A stretch of DNA of 43,101 nucleotides from Salinivirgaceae bacterium (GCA_027858735.1 JAQICC010000093.1:1-43101); one strand, 5' to 3'; positions 8,373-16,261 are shown, numbered from the stretch's first letter. Program-made: numbers and translations. Notes: generated by a model from the letters alone, not told the origin.

Positions 8373-8506
8373 AGCGAAGCAGGCGCTTCGCTGTCCTGAT
8401 TGCAATTGCATTTATGAATGGAACTCGTAGCGCCTGCTGCGAGAATTAATAATAATGAACTTTGCTCATAGTTGCCCTGAGCTAATGCTTTTAATCCTTT
8501 CAGGGC
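8373..8506. repeat. REP-like palindromes between channel and adaptor genes
   Basis: Three self-complementary features sit in the 293 bp gap of the efflux operon. AGCGAAG-CAGGCG-CTTCGCT is a local hairpin (8373-8392). GCAGGCGCT (8379-8387) can instead pair with AGCGCCTGC (8429-8437). GCCCTGA (8474-8480) pairs with TCAGGGC (8500-8506) just after the channel stop codon. The last belongs to the same palindrome class as 3794-3837. The first two pairings are mutually exclusive, so the transcript can fold in two ways. Confidence 0.6.
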
Positions 8507-8527
8507 TTATTTATTTAAAAAATTAAT

Positions 8528-9889
8528 TTAATTTATCGTCATCATACTACTCTTCTCAAGTCTTGCAATGCTAATCCACAGCTTGTATTTAATGGTAATA
8601 AAGTCCGATTCGGCTTCAACCATATTATTACGAGCATCAAGTAGTTCAACCAATGCGGCTTCTCCCTGACGGTAGCGTTTTTCAAGAATTCGATATACTT
8701 CCTTGGCTTCAGCATCTCTGTTGGTGGCTACTTCAATATTTTGTTTTAGCTCTTGTACATCTAAAAAATCACGCTTAATTTCAAGCATTATTTGTTGCGT
8801 AGCCACTAGTTTTTGGGTCTCCGATTTTTCCATTTCTATGATGGCTTGTTGTCGCTTATTTCGGTTTATATTGCCATTAAACAGTTTCCAATTCATTACC
8901 AACGATCCCATAACATAATCATTGTCAGATACATTTGAGAACTCACTACCCTGCAAACCTGCATCTAGAGCCAGAGCAAGCATTGGAATATTTTCAGCTG
9001 TATTTAGATCCGCTAATAGGGAGTAAATCTCCGTTTGAGAATCGAGCTGTTTTAATTCCTCACGTAGTTTTAAAGCACTTTCTGTTAATGAATTGATATC
9101 GTGACTAAGCATTTCCGATTCGGATGAACCTACCTTAACTTCATCATTTAGATTCCGATTTATTAAAAAATTAAAATAGCTTTTAGCCATCTCTCTATTC
9201 TTTTGCACCGTAGTTTCAAATAACTTGACCTGACTTACATCGCTCTTTGCACGAAGCACCGCATCTTTTGTTATCATATTATTATCAAATAGTTTCTCAG
9301 TTACACGGTAATTTTCATTAACCACTTCTTTAGTACGACCAACCAGCGCAGTTAATTGCACCGTTTGCAAATAGTTATAATAGGCCTCCTTTATTTGAAA
9401 AGTCAACTCGCGTTTAAAAATTTCCAAATCGCTCTCCGACATGGATAGTTGCTGCTGGGCAATCTGTTTATTCAAACCTAATGAGCGAGAATACAAAGGC
9501 TGTATTAGCGACAATTTCGCATCATATTCCTGCTCGCGCATAAAAGCAATCTGCTCATTTTCAAGCTGAGGGAAGCCGCCAACCTGACCTTGCTGCTCAA
9601 GCATTTGGTTAAGTGTTTTATAAACCGGATTCATTAAATCTCCAATGGGAAAATCAATTGTTCGACCTCCTCTTGCTAAAGAATAGCGGGTTTGTAGACT
9701 TGCCTCAGGGAGAAATAATCCTTTGGCAATTTTTAATGAATACTTGGCTTTTTTTAATGATAGTACGTTTTGTTGTAGTGCTAAATTATTATCTAGCCCA
9801 ATTTTTACGTATTCACTTAAAACATTAGTCTGAGCTTTTAAACTAAAGATAGAGGTTAAAGAAATTAGTAATAGAATTAGTGTTTTCAT
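8528..9889 (-). CDS. TolC-like outer-membrane efflux channel
   Basis: Outer-membrane factor that completes the tripartite RND exporter. It has a signal peptide (ILLLISLTSIFSLKAQ) and two OEP repeats of long amphipathic, coiled-coil-rich helices, recognised by the opening LSEYVKIGLDNNLALQQNVLSLKKA. The second repeat contains LNTAENIPMLALALDAGLQGSEF and ends ALVELLDARNNMVEAESDFITIKYKLWISIARLEK, the typical OEP C-terminus. The length of 453 residues is normal. There is no lipobox at the signal end, so anchoring is through the barrel alone. It is the first gene of the operon, so the promoter should lie within 9890-10103, where I see no clean -33/-7 pair. Confidence 0.93.
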   Translation of the reverse strand: MKTLILLLISLTSIFSLKAQTNVLSEYVKIGLDNNLALQQNVLSLKKAKYSLKIAKGLFLPEASLQTRYSLARGGRTIDFPIGDLMNPVYKTLNQMLEQQGQVGGFPQLENEQIAFMREQEYDAKLSLIQPLYSRSLGLNKQIAQQQLSMSESDLEIFKRELTFQIKEAYYNYLQTVQLTALVGRTKEVVNENYRVTEKLFDNNMITKDAVLRAKSDVSQVKLFETTVQKNREMAKSYFNFLINRNLNDEVKVGSSESEMLSHDINSLTESALKLREELKQLDSQTEIYSLLADLNTAENIPMLALALDAGLQGSEFSNVSDNDYVMGSLVMNWKLFNGNINRNKRQQAIIEMEKSETQKLVATQQIMLEIKRDFLDVQELKQNIEVATNRDAEAKEVYRILEKRYRQGEAALVELLDARNNMVEAESDFITIKYKLWISIARLEKSSMMTIN

Positions 9890-10370
9890 GGCTTTGATTA
9901 AAAGTTAATAACACTGCAAATTTGGACAACCTGATTTTGTTGTGAAATAAAAAAGGAGTGAATGGAACATTTTTTAGGATGAACAGGTGCAAAGATTGCA
10001 ATCAACAGTCCTCAGTTCCCAACCTAACATCTTCATTATTTGCAAATATTAGAACAGCATTTTTTGAGCAAAATCGAATTCAATATTAATACTAAAAATA
10101 AACGGTTCTACTACCAATTTTGTGGGTAAGGTTAAAATTATATAAGTTTTTTAGTTTTCAAATATGAAGTTCTCAGTCCTCAGTAAACTTATTGACGTAC
10201 TGAGAACTGCCTACTACATCTCACTTAAAAAATACACTTTATAAAATTATTTTCCACTAAATTCGTAGTAATATCAAATAAACAAAGGTGTAAAAAGTAA
10301 ATCCAGATAACTGAAGACTGAAAAGTGAAGACTTAAAAATAGTATCTTCGTTTTACTAAAATTTACAATT
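9890..10370. other. Divergent intergenic region hosting a MITE-like element
   Basis: This 481 bp gap between the efflux operon and the LysE gene has no ORF. About 170 bases of it are the inserted element at 10104-10275. Outside the element, AGTCCTCAGTT (10007-10017) and AACTGAAGACT (10309-10319) form a second, outer inverted repeat with one mismatch, carrying the same word as the element's core. The LysE promoter may include TATCTTCG near 10343, a near match to the -7 box TAnnTTTG. Confidence 0.6.
10104..10275 (+). mobile_element. MITE-like element, copy 1 (8 bp target duplication)
   Basis: A 172 bp element bounded by the direct repeat AAATAAAC (10096-10103 and 10276-10283). Its ends are imperfect terminal inverted repeats of about 22 bp that share TACTACSAATTTWGTGG (10109-10125 against 10254-10270); 17 of 22 positions match. 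The centre has the hairpin AGTTCTCAGT...ACTGAGAACT. Copies 2 and 3 lie at 32026-32214 and 38286-38472. Copies 1 and 2 differ at only 3 of their first 70 bases. There is no coding capacity, so it must be mobilised in trans. An 8 bp duplication is known for several IS families, including ISL3, IS66 and IS1595; I cannot assign the family. Confidence 0.85.
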
Positions 10371-10961
10371 ATGGCTTTTGATTCTATTGGTTTATTAATA
10401 TTTGCTTTGATAACCTTATTAACTCCAGGCCCCAATAACTATTTGCTTTTTGCGCATGGCAAAAACTATGGTTTTAATGATTCTTACAAGTTAATGGCAG
10501 GTATATTTAGTGGTTTTGTTGTGCTGCTATTTATTTCGGGCTATGGTATTTCTGAAATAATTATGCGGAGTCCAACAGTTGGGTTAATTCTAAAAATTAT
10601 AAGCTCTGCTTGGTTAATATATCTTGCTTTTATGCTAAGCAAATTAAATACCATGTCATCATCTGATTCTCATTCAAAAATTGGATACATACATGGTTTG
10701 CTTATGCAATTCGTTAATCCGAAAGCATGGATAGTTTCCATTAGTGGTGCAAGTGCATTTATGCCTCAAGGTGACAATATCCACTTGAATGTTTTTGTAT
10801 TTGCCTTTACCTATGCTGGCATTGGAATCCCATGCATGGCTACTTGGGTATCGTTTGGCGGTTTAATTTCAAAATGGCTAAAATCTGAGAAAACAAACAG
10901 AATAATCGCTTACTCTATTTTTACACTTATGATGGTTAGCGTTGTAATGGTTTGGTTGTAG
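10371..10961 (+). CDS. LysE/RhtB-family exporter
   Basis: Inner-membrane amino-acid or metabolite exporter. The N-terminal signature LLIFALITLLTPGPNNYLLFAHGKNYGF is the hallmark LysE/RhtB start, with the TPGPN motif. About six hydrophobic helices cover the protein, and the second family motif MQFVNPKAWIVSISG is near residues 112-126. The length of 196 residues is slightly shorter than the usual 200-210 but appears complete at both ends. It is transcribed away from the efflux operon, with the MITE-like element between the two promoters, and lies 131 bp upstream of the kinase gene, so it may or may not join that transcript. Substrate is unknown; RhtB relatives export threonine, homoserine lactones or leucine. 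Confidence 0.92.
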   Translation: MAFDSIGLLIFALITLLTPGPNNYLLFAHGKNYGFNDSYKLMAGIFSGFVVLLFISGYGISEIIMRSPTVGLILKIISSAWLIYLAFMLSKLNTMSSSDSHSKIGYIHGLLMQFVNPKAWIVSISGASAFMPQGDNIHLNVFVFAFTYAGIGIPCMATWVSFGGLISKWLKSEKTNRIIAYSIFTLMMVSVVMVWL

Positions 10962-10991
10962 AAGTAACAATGCTTTAATAATATAATAAGT

Positions 10992-11051
10992 AAATGATTT
11001 AATAGAATTAAGATTATTCTCACATTCAAGCATTTATTCATTAAATCATTT
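10992..11051. repeat. Perfect 12 bp inverted repeat before kinase gene
   Basis: AAATGATTTAAT (10992-11003) and ATTAAATCATTT (11040-11051) are perfect reverse complements separated by 36 AT-rich bases; the downstream arm ends about 40 bases before the kinase ATG. AATGCTT/AAGCATT at 10969 and 11027 can also pair. This could be an operator for a regulator of the kinase-permease unit or a weak terminator for the LysE gene. Confidence 0.5.
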
Positions 11052-11092
11052 TAATATATTCGGTTTCAATAACCAATAAAACTTAAAATCAA

Positions 11093-11896
11093 ATGGACCT
11101 TATAGCCCTTACTACCTGCTGTGTAGATTATTATCCTCAATTAGATAAGTCATTTATGGGTGGAAATACTTTGAACTTGGCATCAACGTGGAAAAAAACA
11201 GCCCCAACGGCAAATATTTCAGTAATTACCTGTTTAGGGAAAGATAAAAATGGAGAAACCATCAGCAATTTCTTGAATAAAATAGGCATAAAAACTTCTC
11301 GAGTTTACACAAAAGAGGGCACCACAGCCTGCAACCAACTTCGTGTAGATGAACATGGCGAACGTTTTGGCATTGAAGGTACATGGAACGGGGGCGTTTA
11401 TGAAGACTTTTTACTTTCAGAAAAAGACTGGGCATTTGTCGCTACGCAAGATATAGTAGCCATACCGGCGAATAATCCTAATTATTCTGAAATGGTAAAG
11501 CGCAAAACCAACGGCCAAATACTATCGGTTGATTTTATGGATGTAGAAAATAATATGCCTATTGAAGATACCATTGCCAAAACTGATATTGCTTTTGTTG
11601 CCGCCCGCACTGAACTTATTAATAAGTACGAAATGCTAGCAAATAAAACAAGCAAGCTATTGGTAATTACTTCGGGAGCAGACGGTAGCTACGCATTTTT
11701 TAATGGTAACAAATACCATCAACCCGCCATTGAAGTGCACAAGGTAGTTGACACTACCGGTTGCGGTGATGCCTACCAGGGAGCATTTGCATTAACTTAT
11801 TACAACACCAATGATATTCAGGAATCCATGAAAGCCGGAGCTATTGCTGCCAGTGATATTCTGCAGCATTACGGTGGAGTTGGAAAAATAGATTAA
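11093..11896 (+). CDS. PfkB-family sugar kinase, FrlD-like
   Basis: Ribokinase-fold carbohydrate kinase. The opening (CCVDYYPQLDKSFMGGNTLNLA) and overall length of 267 closely resemble fructoselysine 6-kinase FrlD of enteric bacteria (family knowledge). The C-terminal PfkB signature is DTTGCGDAYQGAF (about 220-232), with Asp226 as the expected catalytic base. The usual Ala of GAGD is Cys here. The gene is followed after only 2 bases by a GntP-type permease, so the two are almost certainly one uptake-phosphorylation unit. No FrlB-like deglycase is present in the window, so fructoselysine itself is unproven; another ketose or Amadori compound is possible. Confidence 0.88.
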   Translation: MDLIALTTCCVDYYPQLDKSFMGGNTLNLASTWKKTAPTANISVITCLGKDKNGETISNFLNKIGIKTSRVYTKEGTTACNQLRVDEHGERFGIEGTWNGGVYEDFLLSEKDWAFVATQDIVAIPANNPNYSEMVKRKTNGQILSVDFMDVENNMPIEDTIAKTDIAFVAARTELINKYEMLANKTSKLLVITSGADGSYAFFNGNKYHQPAIEVHKVVDTTGCGDAYQGAFALTYYNTNDIQESMKAGAIAASDILQHYGGVGKID

Positions 11897-11898
11897 TT

Positions 11899-13266
11899 AT
11901 GGCTACATATTACTTGATTTTTATTGTTATTTCTGCTGTTTCTCTTCTTTTATTCCTTGTACTTAAGCTCAAGCTAAATGCCTTTATAGGTCTTTTAATT
12001 ACCGCTATTTATGTGGGTATTCTATCTGGAATGCCTTTGCAAGGTATTTTAAAAAGTATTGAAAAAGGTATGGCCGGCACGCTAGGTTTTGTAGCAATTG
12101 TTGTTGGTTTGGGAGCTATATTTGGACAAATGCTTGAAAGTTCAGGTGGTGCAGAATCAATGGCCAATTATCTTATTAACAAGTTTGGTGTAAAAAATGC
12201 TCCTATAGCAATGACTATAACTGGCTTTATTATTGCAATTCCTGTTTTTCTTGATGTGGGTTTTATTATACTTGTTCCCATTATTTATGCACTTTCTCGC
12301 GATACTGGGAAACCATTATTATATTTCGGCATACCTTTATTAGCAGGGCTTGCTGTAACCCATAGTTTTATTCCTCCAACACCAGGGCCTGTTGCTGTAG
12401 CAAATATTATAAATGTACAACTTGGATGGGTAATACTATTTGGCTTTATATTGGGAGTTCCAACAGCAATAATTGCAGGACCTATTTTTGGTAAATTCAT
12501 TTCAAAGAAAGTTAAGGGTACCATCCCATTTGATTTCCATACAAACATTGAAAACAAAAGCGATAACAAAGCATTGATAAAACCCCGTTTTCGATTAATA
12601 GTTATTTTAATTGGCATACCCCTTTTGCTAATAATTGCAAGTTCGGTTACAAGTCTTCTTGTTGGGCAATCACATTTACCAACTAACTATTTAACAGAAC
12701 TAATAGTATTTCTAGGTCATCCGTTCTGTGCACTTATAATTGCCACACTACTATCAATTTGGTTTCTGGGCATAAAAAGAGGGTTATCAAAACAGCAAAT
12801 TTTAGATTTAAGCACCAAATCGTTAGGTCCTGCCGGAATTATTATTTTAATAACCGGCGCTGGAGGTGTGCTAAAACAAGTTTTAATTGAGAGCAGTATT
12901 GGTGAAATTCTAGCGAATTCATTAGCCGAAAGTGCACTTTCACCCCTACTACTTGCATGGATACTTGCAGCACTTATACGGGTAACTCAAGGATCGGCAA
13001 CTGTTGCCATGATAACTGCTGCTGGAATAATTGCACCGGTAATTGAAACCATAGGAATGGGGGAAATGCAACGTGCATTAGTTGTTATAGCAATTGCATC
13101 AGGCGCAACCATACTTTCGCATGTTAACGATAGCGGATTCTGGCTGGTTGGAAAATATTTCGGCTTAAATGAAAAACAAACGCTTCAATCGTGGACGGCC
13201 ATGGAAACCATAATTGCATTTTGTGGCTTAATATTTTGTTTGATTGCTGGAATGGTTATCAGCTAA
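11899..13266 (+). CDS. GntP-family sugar-acid:H+ symporter
   Basis: Inner-membrane permease of the GntP (gluconate permease) family with about 12-14 hydrophobic segments over 455 residues, a normal length. Family-typical stretches include GMAGTLGFVAIVVGLGAIFGQMLESSGGAE, VFLDVGFIILVPI, HSFIPPTPGPVAVA and IRVTQGSATVAMITAAGI. GntP members take up gluconate, related sugar acids or other hydroxy acids with protons. Its start lies 2 bases after the kinase stop, so the imported substrate is probably what the kinase phosphorylates. At the 3' end it converges on the phosphatase gene, the two stop codons sharing the tetranucleotide CTAA, with no terminator between them. Confidence 0.93.
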   Translation: MATYYLIFIVISAVSLLLFLVLKLKLNAFIGLLITAIYVGILSGMPLQGILKSIEKGMAGTLGFVAIVVGLGAIFGQMLESSGGAESMANYLINKFGVKNAPIAMTITGFIIAIPVFLDVGFIILVPIIYALSRDTGKPLLYFGIPLLAGLAVTHSFIPPTPGPVAVANIINVQLGWVILFGFILGVPTAIIAGPIFGKFISKKVKGTIPFDFHTNIENKSDNKALIKPRFRLIVILIGIPLLLIIASSVTSLLVGQSHLPTNYLTELIVFLGHPFCALIIATLLSIWFLGIKRGLSKQQILDLSTKSLGPAGIIILITGAGGVLKQVLIESSIGEILANSLAESALSPLLLAWILAALIRVTQGSATVAMITAAGIIAPVIETIGMGEMQRALVVIAIASGATILSHVNDSGFWLVGKYFGLNEKQTLQSWTAMETIIAFCGLIFCLIAGMVIS

Positions 13267-14150
13267 GCGTTGCCATATTTAAGATTGAGTTGTTTAACAA
13301 ATTCAGCAATTTTAATACTACTTGCATACACTATACCTTTATGGTTCATAAAGGTTGAATCTGCTTTATTTAATTCCAATTGATTGCCAAAAATATCAGA
13401 AACTATTGCCCCTGCTTCTTTTACAATACAAGCCGAAGCGGCAAAATCCCAAAGACTGCCTCCTCCATTTTCTTTTTTAGGAAATTTAAAATAACAGCTT
13501 GGAGCCTTTTCAACAACCATGCAGGCATTTATAACTGCACCTGAGGTTTTTTCTAATTTTAAACTATTATATCCCAATCTGGTGGCAAAAATTTCTAATT
13601 CCTCAACTAGTTTCTCAAAGTTTGGGTTTTTAATAAAACTGCGGTCGGTGCTAAATGTAAAAGCATCGTCGGATTGTGAAGTAATTTTAAATTCATTAGT
13701 ATTCACATAGGCTCCTTCACCTTTTACTGCCGAATACATTTTTTTTGTAACTGGATTATAAACTACACCAATAACTGAATCACCATTTTTTGCCACTAAA
13801 GCAATCGACACTGCATAGCCTTCATGTCCTTCAATGAATGATAATGTTCCATCAAGTGGATCGATGCACCAGAAATAGTCTTTTTCTAAACGACTCGAAT
13901 CATCAACACTTTCTTCGGTTAAAAGACCTAAATCAAATTCATCAATTGTAGGTTGCAGCTCGTTTAATATAATTTCTTGAGCTTTTAAATCTACTTCAGT
14001 AAACACTTGCGAGGCTAAAGTATCGCCTCCCTCCTTTTTATTTACTTTAAATTCTTTCAGCGATTGCGAGGCAATGTATTGACCTGCTTTTCTTGCTGCG
14101 CTTATAGCTGATTGTGAAAGCTTATTAAGTTCTATTGTTGATAGTTTCAT
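13263..14150 (-). CDS. Inositol-monophosphatase-family phosphatase (CysQ/IMPase-like)
   Basis: Mg2+-dependent, Li+-sensitive-type phosphatase fold, 295 residues. The metal site is visible: the acidic pair in LLTEESVDDS, then CIDPLDGTLSFIEGHEGYAVSIALV (DPLDGT near 95-100), and the C-terminal LWDFAASACIVKEAGA, matching the WDxAA motif. Substrates in the family include inositol phosphates, 3'-phosphoadenosine 5'-phosphate and sugar bisphosphates. The extended form with a separate EE site leans towards CysQ-like 3'(2'),5'-bisphosphate nucleotidases, but I would not name it. It is convergent with the GntP permease, and a role in the same sugar pathway is only a guess. Confidence 0.88.
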   Translation of the reverse strand: MKLSTIELNKLSQSAISAARKAGQYIASQSLKEFKVNKKEGGDTLASQVFTEVDLKAQEIILNELQPTIDEFDLGLLTEESVDDSSRLEKDYFWCIDPLDGTLSFIEGHEGYAVSIALVAKNGDSVIGVVYNPVTKKMYSAVKGEGAYVNTNEFKITSQSDDAFTFSTDRSFIKNPNFEKLVEELEIFATRLGYNSLKLEKTSGAVINACMVVEKAPSCYFKFPKKENGGGSLWDFAASACIVKEAGAIVSDIFGNQLELNKADSTFMNHKGIVYASSIKIAEFVKQLNLKYGNA

Positions 14151-14244
14151 TTTTTCAATTCAAAAGATTACATTTTGTCGTACGGAACAAAATCATTTCA
14201 AATATACGTTGCTACTTACGACGATTCCTTGTTTATACTCCTTA

Positions 14245-14285
14245 CCCAGAGTTTCACCCTGGGCTATTTAAATCAAAGGTCTTCA
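14245..14285. repeat. Palindromic repeat, diverged relative
   Basis: CCCAGAG-TTTCA-CCCTGGG, followed by GCTATTTAAA and AAGG-TCTTCAG-CCTT, repeats the layout of 3794-3837: a GC-rich hairpin, then GGCTATT, then a second small hairpin. It sits between the phosphatase start and the stop of the downstream-facing kinase gene. Confidence 0.5.
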
Positions 14286-14298
14286 GCCTTTCTTTTAA

Positions 14299-14340
14299 TA
14301 TCAGTGATAATCTGTTTTATCCGTTAAATCCGTGTTCCTA
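14299..14340 (-). repeat. Short dispersed repeat supplying a stop codon
   Basis: ATCAGTGATAATCTG...ATCCGTTAAATCCGTGTTCCTA is closely related to the segment at 29458-29498 and less so to 3914-3953. Its final CTA is the complement of the TAG stop of the kinase gene ending at 14338. The same ATCCGTGTTCCTA end occurs near 29488. Confidence 0.6.
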
Positions 14341-15318
14341 TTTTTCAATATTCAATTCTTCAACAACCTCACGTGCCAAGCGCTCACTATAGCTATTAAT
14401 TTTCCAATGGCCGAGGCTCCATCCTTTTAAGAACCTATGAAAATCAGTCCATGCCAAGGGATACAACTCGCGCCATTCTTTTTCAATTTCATCTGCGTCT
14501 ACATTAATACTGTGCACTTTCAATGCTTCGCGAAGTGCTTTAAAATACATTTCAAGCAGCTCATCTTCATGTTTATCGCAATCATCTTCATACAAACAGC
14601 TTCCAATAAAATAGGCGACATCCTTCATGCCTATTCCTCCCCCCACATACTGAAAATCTACGGCAGCTACTTTTCCTTTTTTGCCAAAACAGAAATTGGC
14701 CAATTTAGCATCACCGTGCACAAAAGTCTGGTATTTGGCTGAATTTAGCCTATTATCAATAACCGATGCTGCTTCTTTCAAAGCCTTATCCTCCAACACT
14801 TCCAATTCATCAGGACGTGTATCCAAATGCCAATAGGTTCCAACCGGCCACAAACCTTCAGGTTTTTCACCTAAAAATGTTGCATGAAAATTCGCCAACC
14901 ATCTGAGGCAATTCTCCATATCATCCATCGATACCTGAGTCTTCCTTCCTGAAAAACCTGCTGCATCTAAATCTTCCAAAACCATTAACACCTCATCACC
15001 TTGAGTGGCTTCTGCTAAACATTTAGGCCCCCTGCAAGTCTCATCGCATTTCTGGCTATACTTATTGTACCATGCCATTTCAACTTCATATGATTTTATT
15101 TTGCGCTTATGCGATTTATCTGTATTCCAACCCCTTGGATGTTTACCTTGGTCGGGCAATCTTACATGTTTGGCTACAATACTATCTATAGAACTACCTA
15201 TTGGCTGTAAACGTACAATTTTGCCGTAGCCACTCCAAAGGTTTTGAATAACCTCAACCTCCTGTAATTGTGTTGCTCCTGTTGCTTTAAGGGTTGTATT
15301 TTTAAAATGCTGATTCAT
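14338..15318 (-). CDS. CHK-like small-molecule phosphotransferase
   Basis: Kinase of the aminoglycoside-phosphotransferase/choline-kinase fold, in the CHK (DUF1679/ecdysteroid kinase-like) branch. The catalytic loop [14 protein letters not shown] (about 198-211) gives the HGDxxxxN motif, and [26 protein letters not shown] gives the metal-binding Asp. An N-lobe Lys/Glu region lies around 50-80 ([14 protein letters not shown]). The length of 326 residues fits. Such enzymes phosphorylate small hydroxyl compounds; bacterial substrates are mostly unknown. It lies upstream of the phosphatase on the same strand with a 187 bp gap that holds a palindromic repeat, so a kinase/phosphatase partnership is possible but unproven. 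Confidence 0.82.
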   Translation of the reverse strand: MNQHFKNTTLKATGATQLQEVEVIQNLWSGYGKIVRLQPIGSSIDSIVAKHVRLPDQGKHPRGWNTDKSHKRKIKSYEVEMAWYNKYSQKCDETCRGPKCLAEATQGDEVLMVLEDLDAAGFSGRKTQVSMDDMENCLRWLANFHATFLGEKPEGLWPVGTYWHLDTRPDELEVLEDKALKEAASVIDNRLNSAKYQTFVHGDAKLANFCFGKKGKVAAVDFQYVGGGIGMKDVAYFIGSCLYEDDCDKHEDELLEMYFKALREALKVHSINVDADEIEKEWRELYPLAWTDFHRFLKGWSLGHWKINSYSERLAREVVEELNIEK

Positions 15319-15341
15319 TGTATTTTTACTATAAAAAGCTG

Positions 15342-15349
15342 CAAAAATA
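15342..15349 (-). promoter_or_regulatory. Candidate -7 box for CHK-like kinase
   Basis: Read on the minus strand the sequence is TATTTTTG, a perfect match to the Bacteroidota -7 element TAnnTTTG, 24 bases upstream of the ATG. I find no clear -33 TTTG at the usual spacing, so the call is weak. Confidence 0.3.
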
Positions 15350-15469
15350 GTAAAGAAATTAGCTATATTTGAAGATAATGTATTTTAATGCGGTATAAAC
15401 CCAACTATTTGCACAACTATAAATTATCAAACATTTACTCAAATAGATATTATAAAAACCATAAATGAA

Positions 15470-16261
15470 ATGAAGTTAAGCCATATTATTACCACCCTAT
15501 CAATTACAGTATTAATGTCAACAACCAACGCTCAGCAAAACAACCCAATGAACTGGAACAACAAAAAGTGTGCTATTGTACTTACTTACGACGATGCTTT
15601 AAACGTGCACCTCGACAATGTGATTCCAGCCTTAGATTCTGCACGATTTAAAGGAACATTTTATGTTCCGGGCAATGCAGAAACATTGTACAGCAGACTC
15701 AACGAATGGCGCGATGCTGCAAACAATGGTCATGAATTGGGAAACCACACCGTGTTTCACCCTTGTGCAGGTAAATCGAAAGGCAGGGAATGGGTAAGTG
15801 AAGACTACGATTTAGACAATTACACCCTTAAACAAATTGTTGATGAAATAAAAGTAGCCAACACCCTACTTAAAGCTATTGATGGGAAAACCGAACGCAC
15901 CTTTGCTTATACCTGTGGCGATATGCAAATTGGCGATGCCAGTTTTGTTGATTCAATTCGTAATACATTTGTAGGTGCCCGAGGCGTTACATCTCAAATA
16001 CTTACTCCCGAAAATATTGATTTATTTAACATTTCAACTTTTGCAATGGGCGATAATTCGGCTGAAGAGTTAATTAATATTGTAAAGCAAGCTGAAACTC
16101 AAAATGGACTAGTGGTATTCTTATTTCATGGAGTAGGTGGCGAACATGCAATAAACACAGCCCTTGAAGCGCATAACGAATTACTTCATTATTTAAAGAA
16201 TAAGGAGGATGATATTTGGGTGGCTCCTTTGATTGAAATTGTTAATTTTATAGGAAAGTAA
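15470..16261 (+). CDS. Polysaccharide deacetylase (CE4/NodB) family, secreted
   Basis: Exported CE4-family enzyme, predicted to remove N- or O-acetyl groups from a polysaccharide in the periplasm. A signal peptide (HIITTLSITVLMSTTNAQQ) is clear. The CE4 motifs are visible: AIVLTYDDALNVHL (motif 1, with Asp41/Asp42) and GHELGNHTVFHP (motif 2, His-X3-His metal ligands, about residues 88-100), with a downstream VVFLFHGVGGEH matching the later His motif. The length of 263 residues is complete for a single-domain enzyme. It is divergent from the CHK-like kinase across a 151 bp intergenic region. The substrate could be peptidoglycan, chitin-like or exopolysaccharide chains. Confidence 0.9.
   Translation: MKLSHIITTLSITVLMSTTNAQQNNPMNWNNKKCAIVLTYDDALNVHLDNVIPALDSARFKGTFYVPGNAETLYSRLNEWRDAANNGHELGNHTVFHPCAGKSKGREWVSEDYDLDNYTLKQIVDEIKVANTLLKAIDGKTERTFAYTCGDMQIGDASFVDSIRNTFVGARGVTSQILTPENIDLFNISTFAMGDNSAEELINIVKQAETQNGLVVFLFHGVGGEHAINTALEAHNELLHYLKNKEDDIWVAPLIEIVNFIGK

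Noticed and set aside
10104-10275. CRISPR or retron interpretation of the repeats
   Set aside because: Copies are single and kilobases apart, with terminal inverted repeats and target duplications; no Cas or reverse transcriptase gene is in the window.
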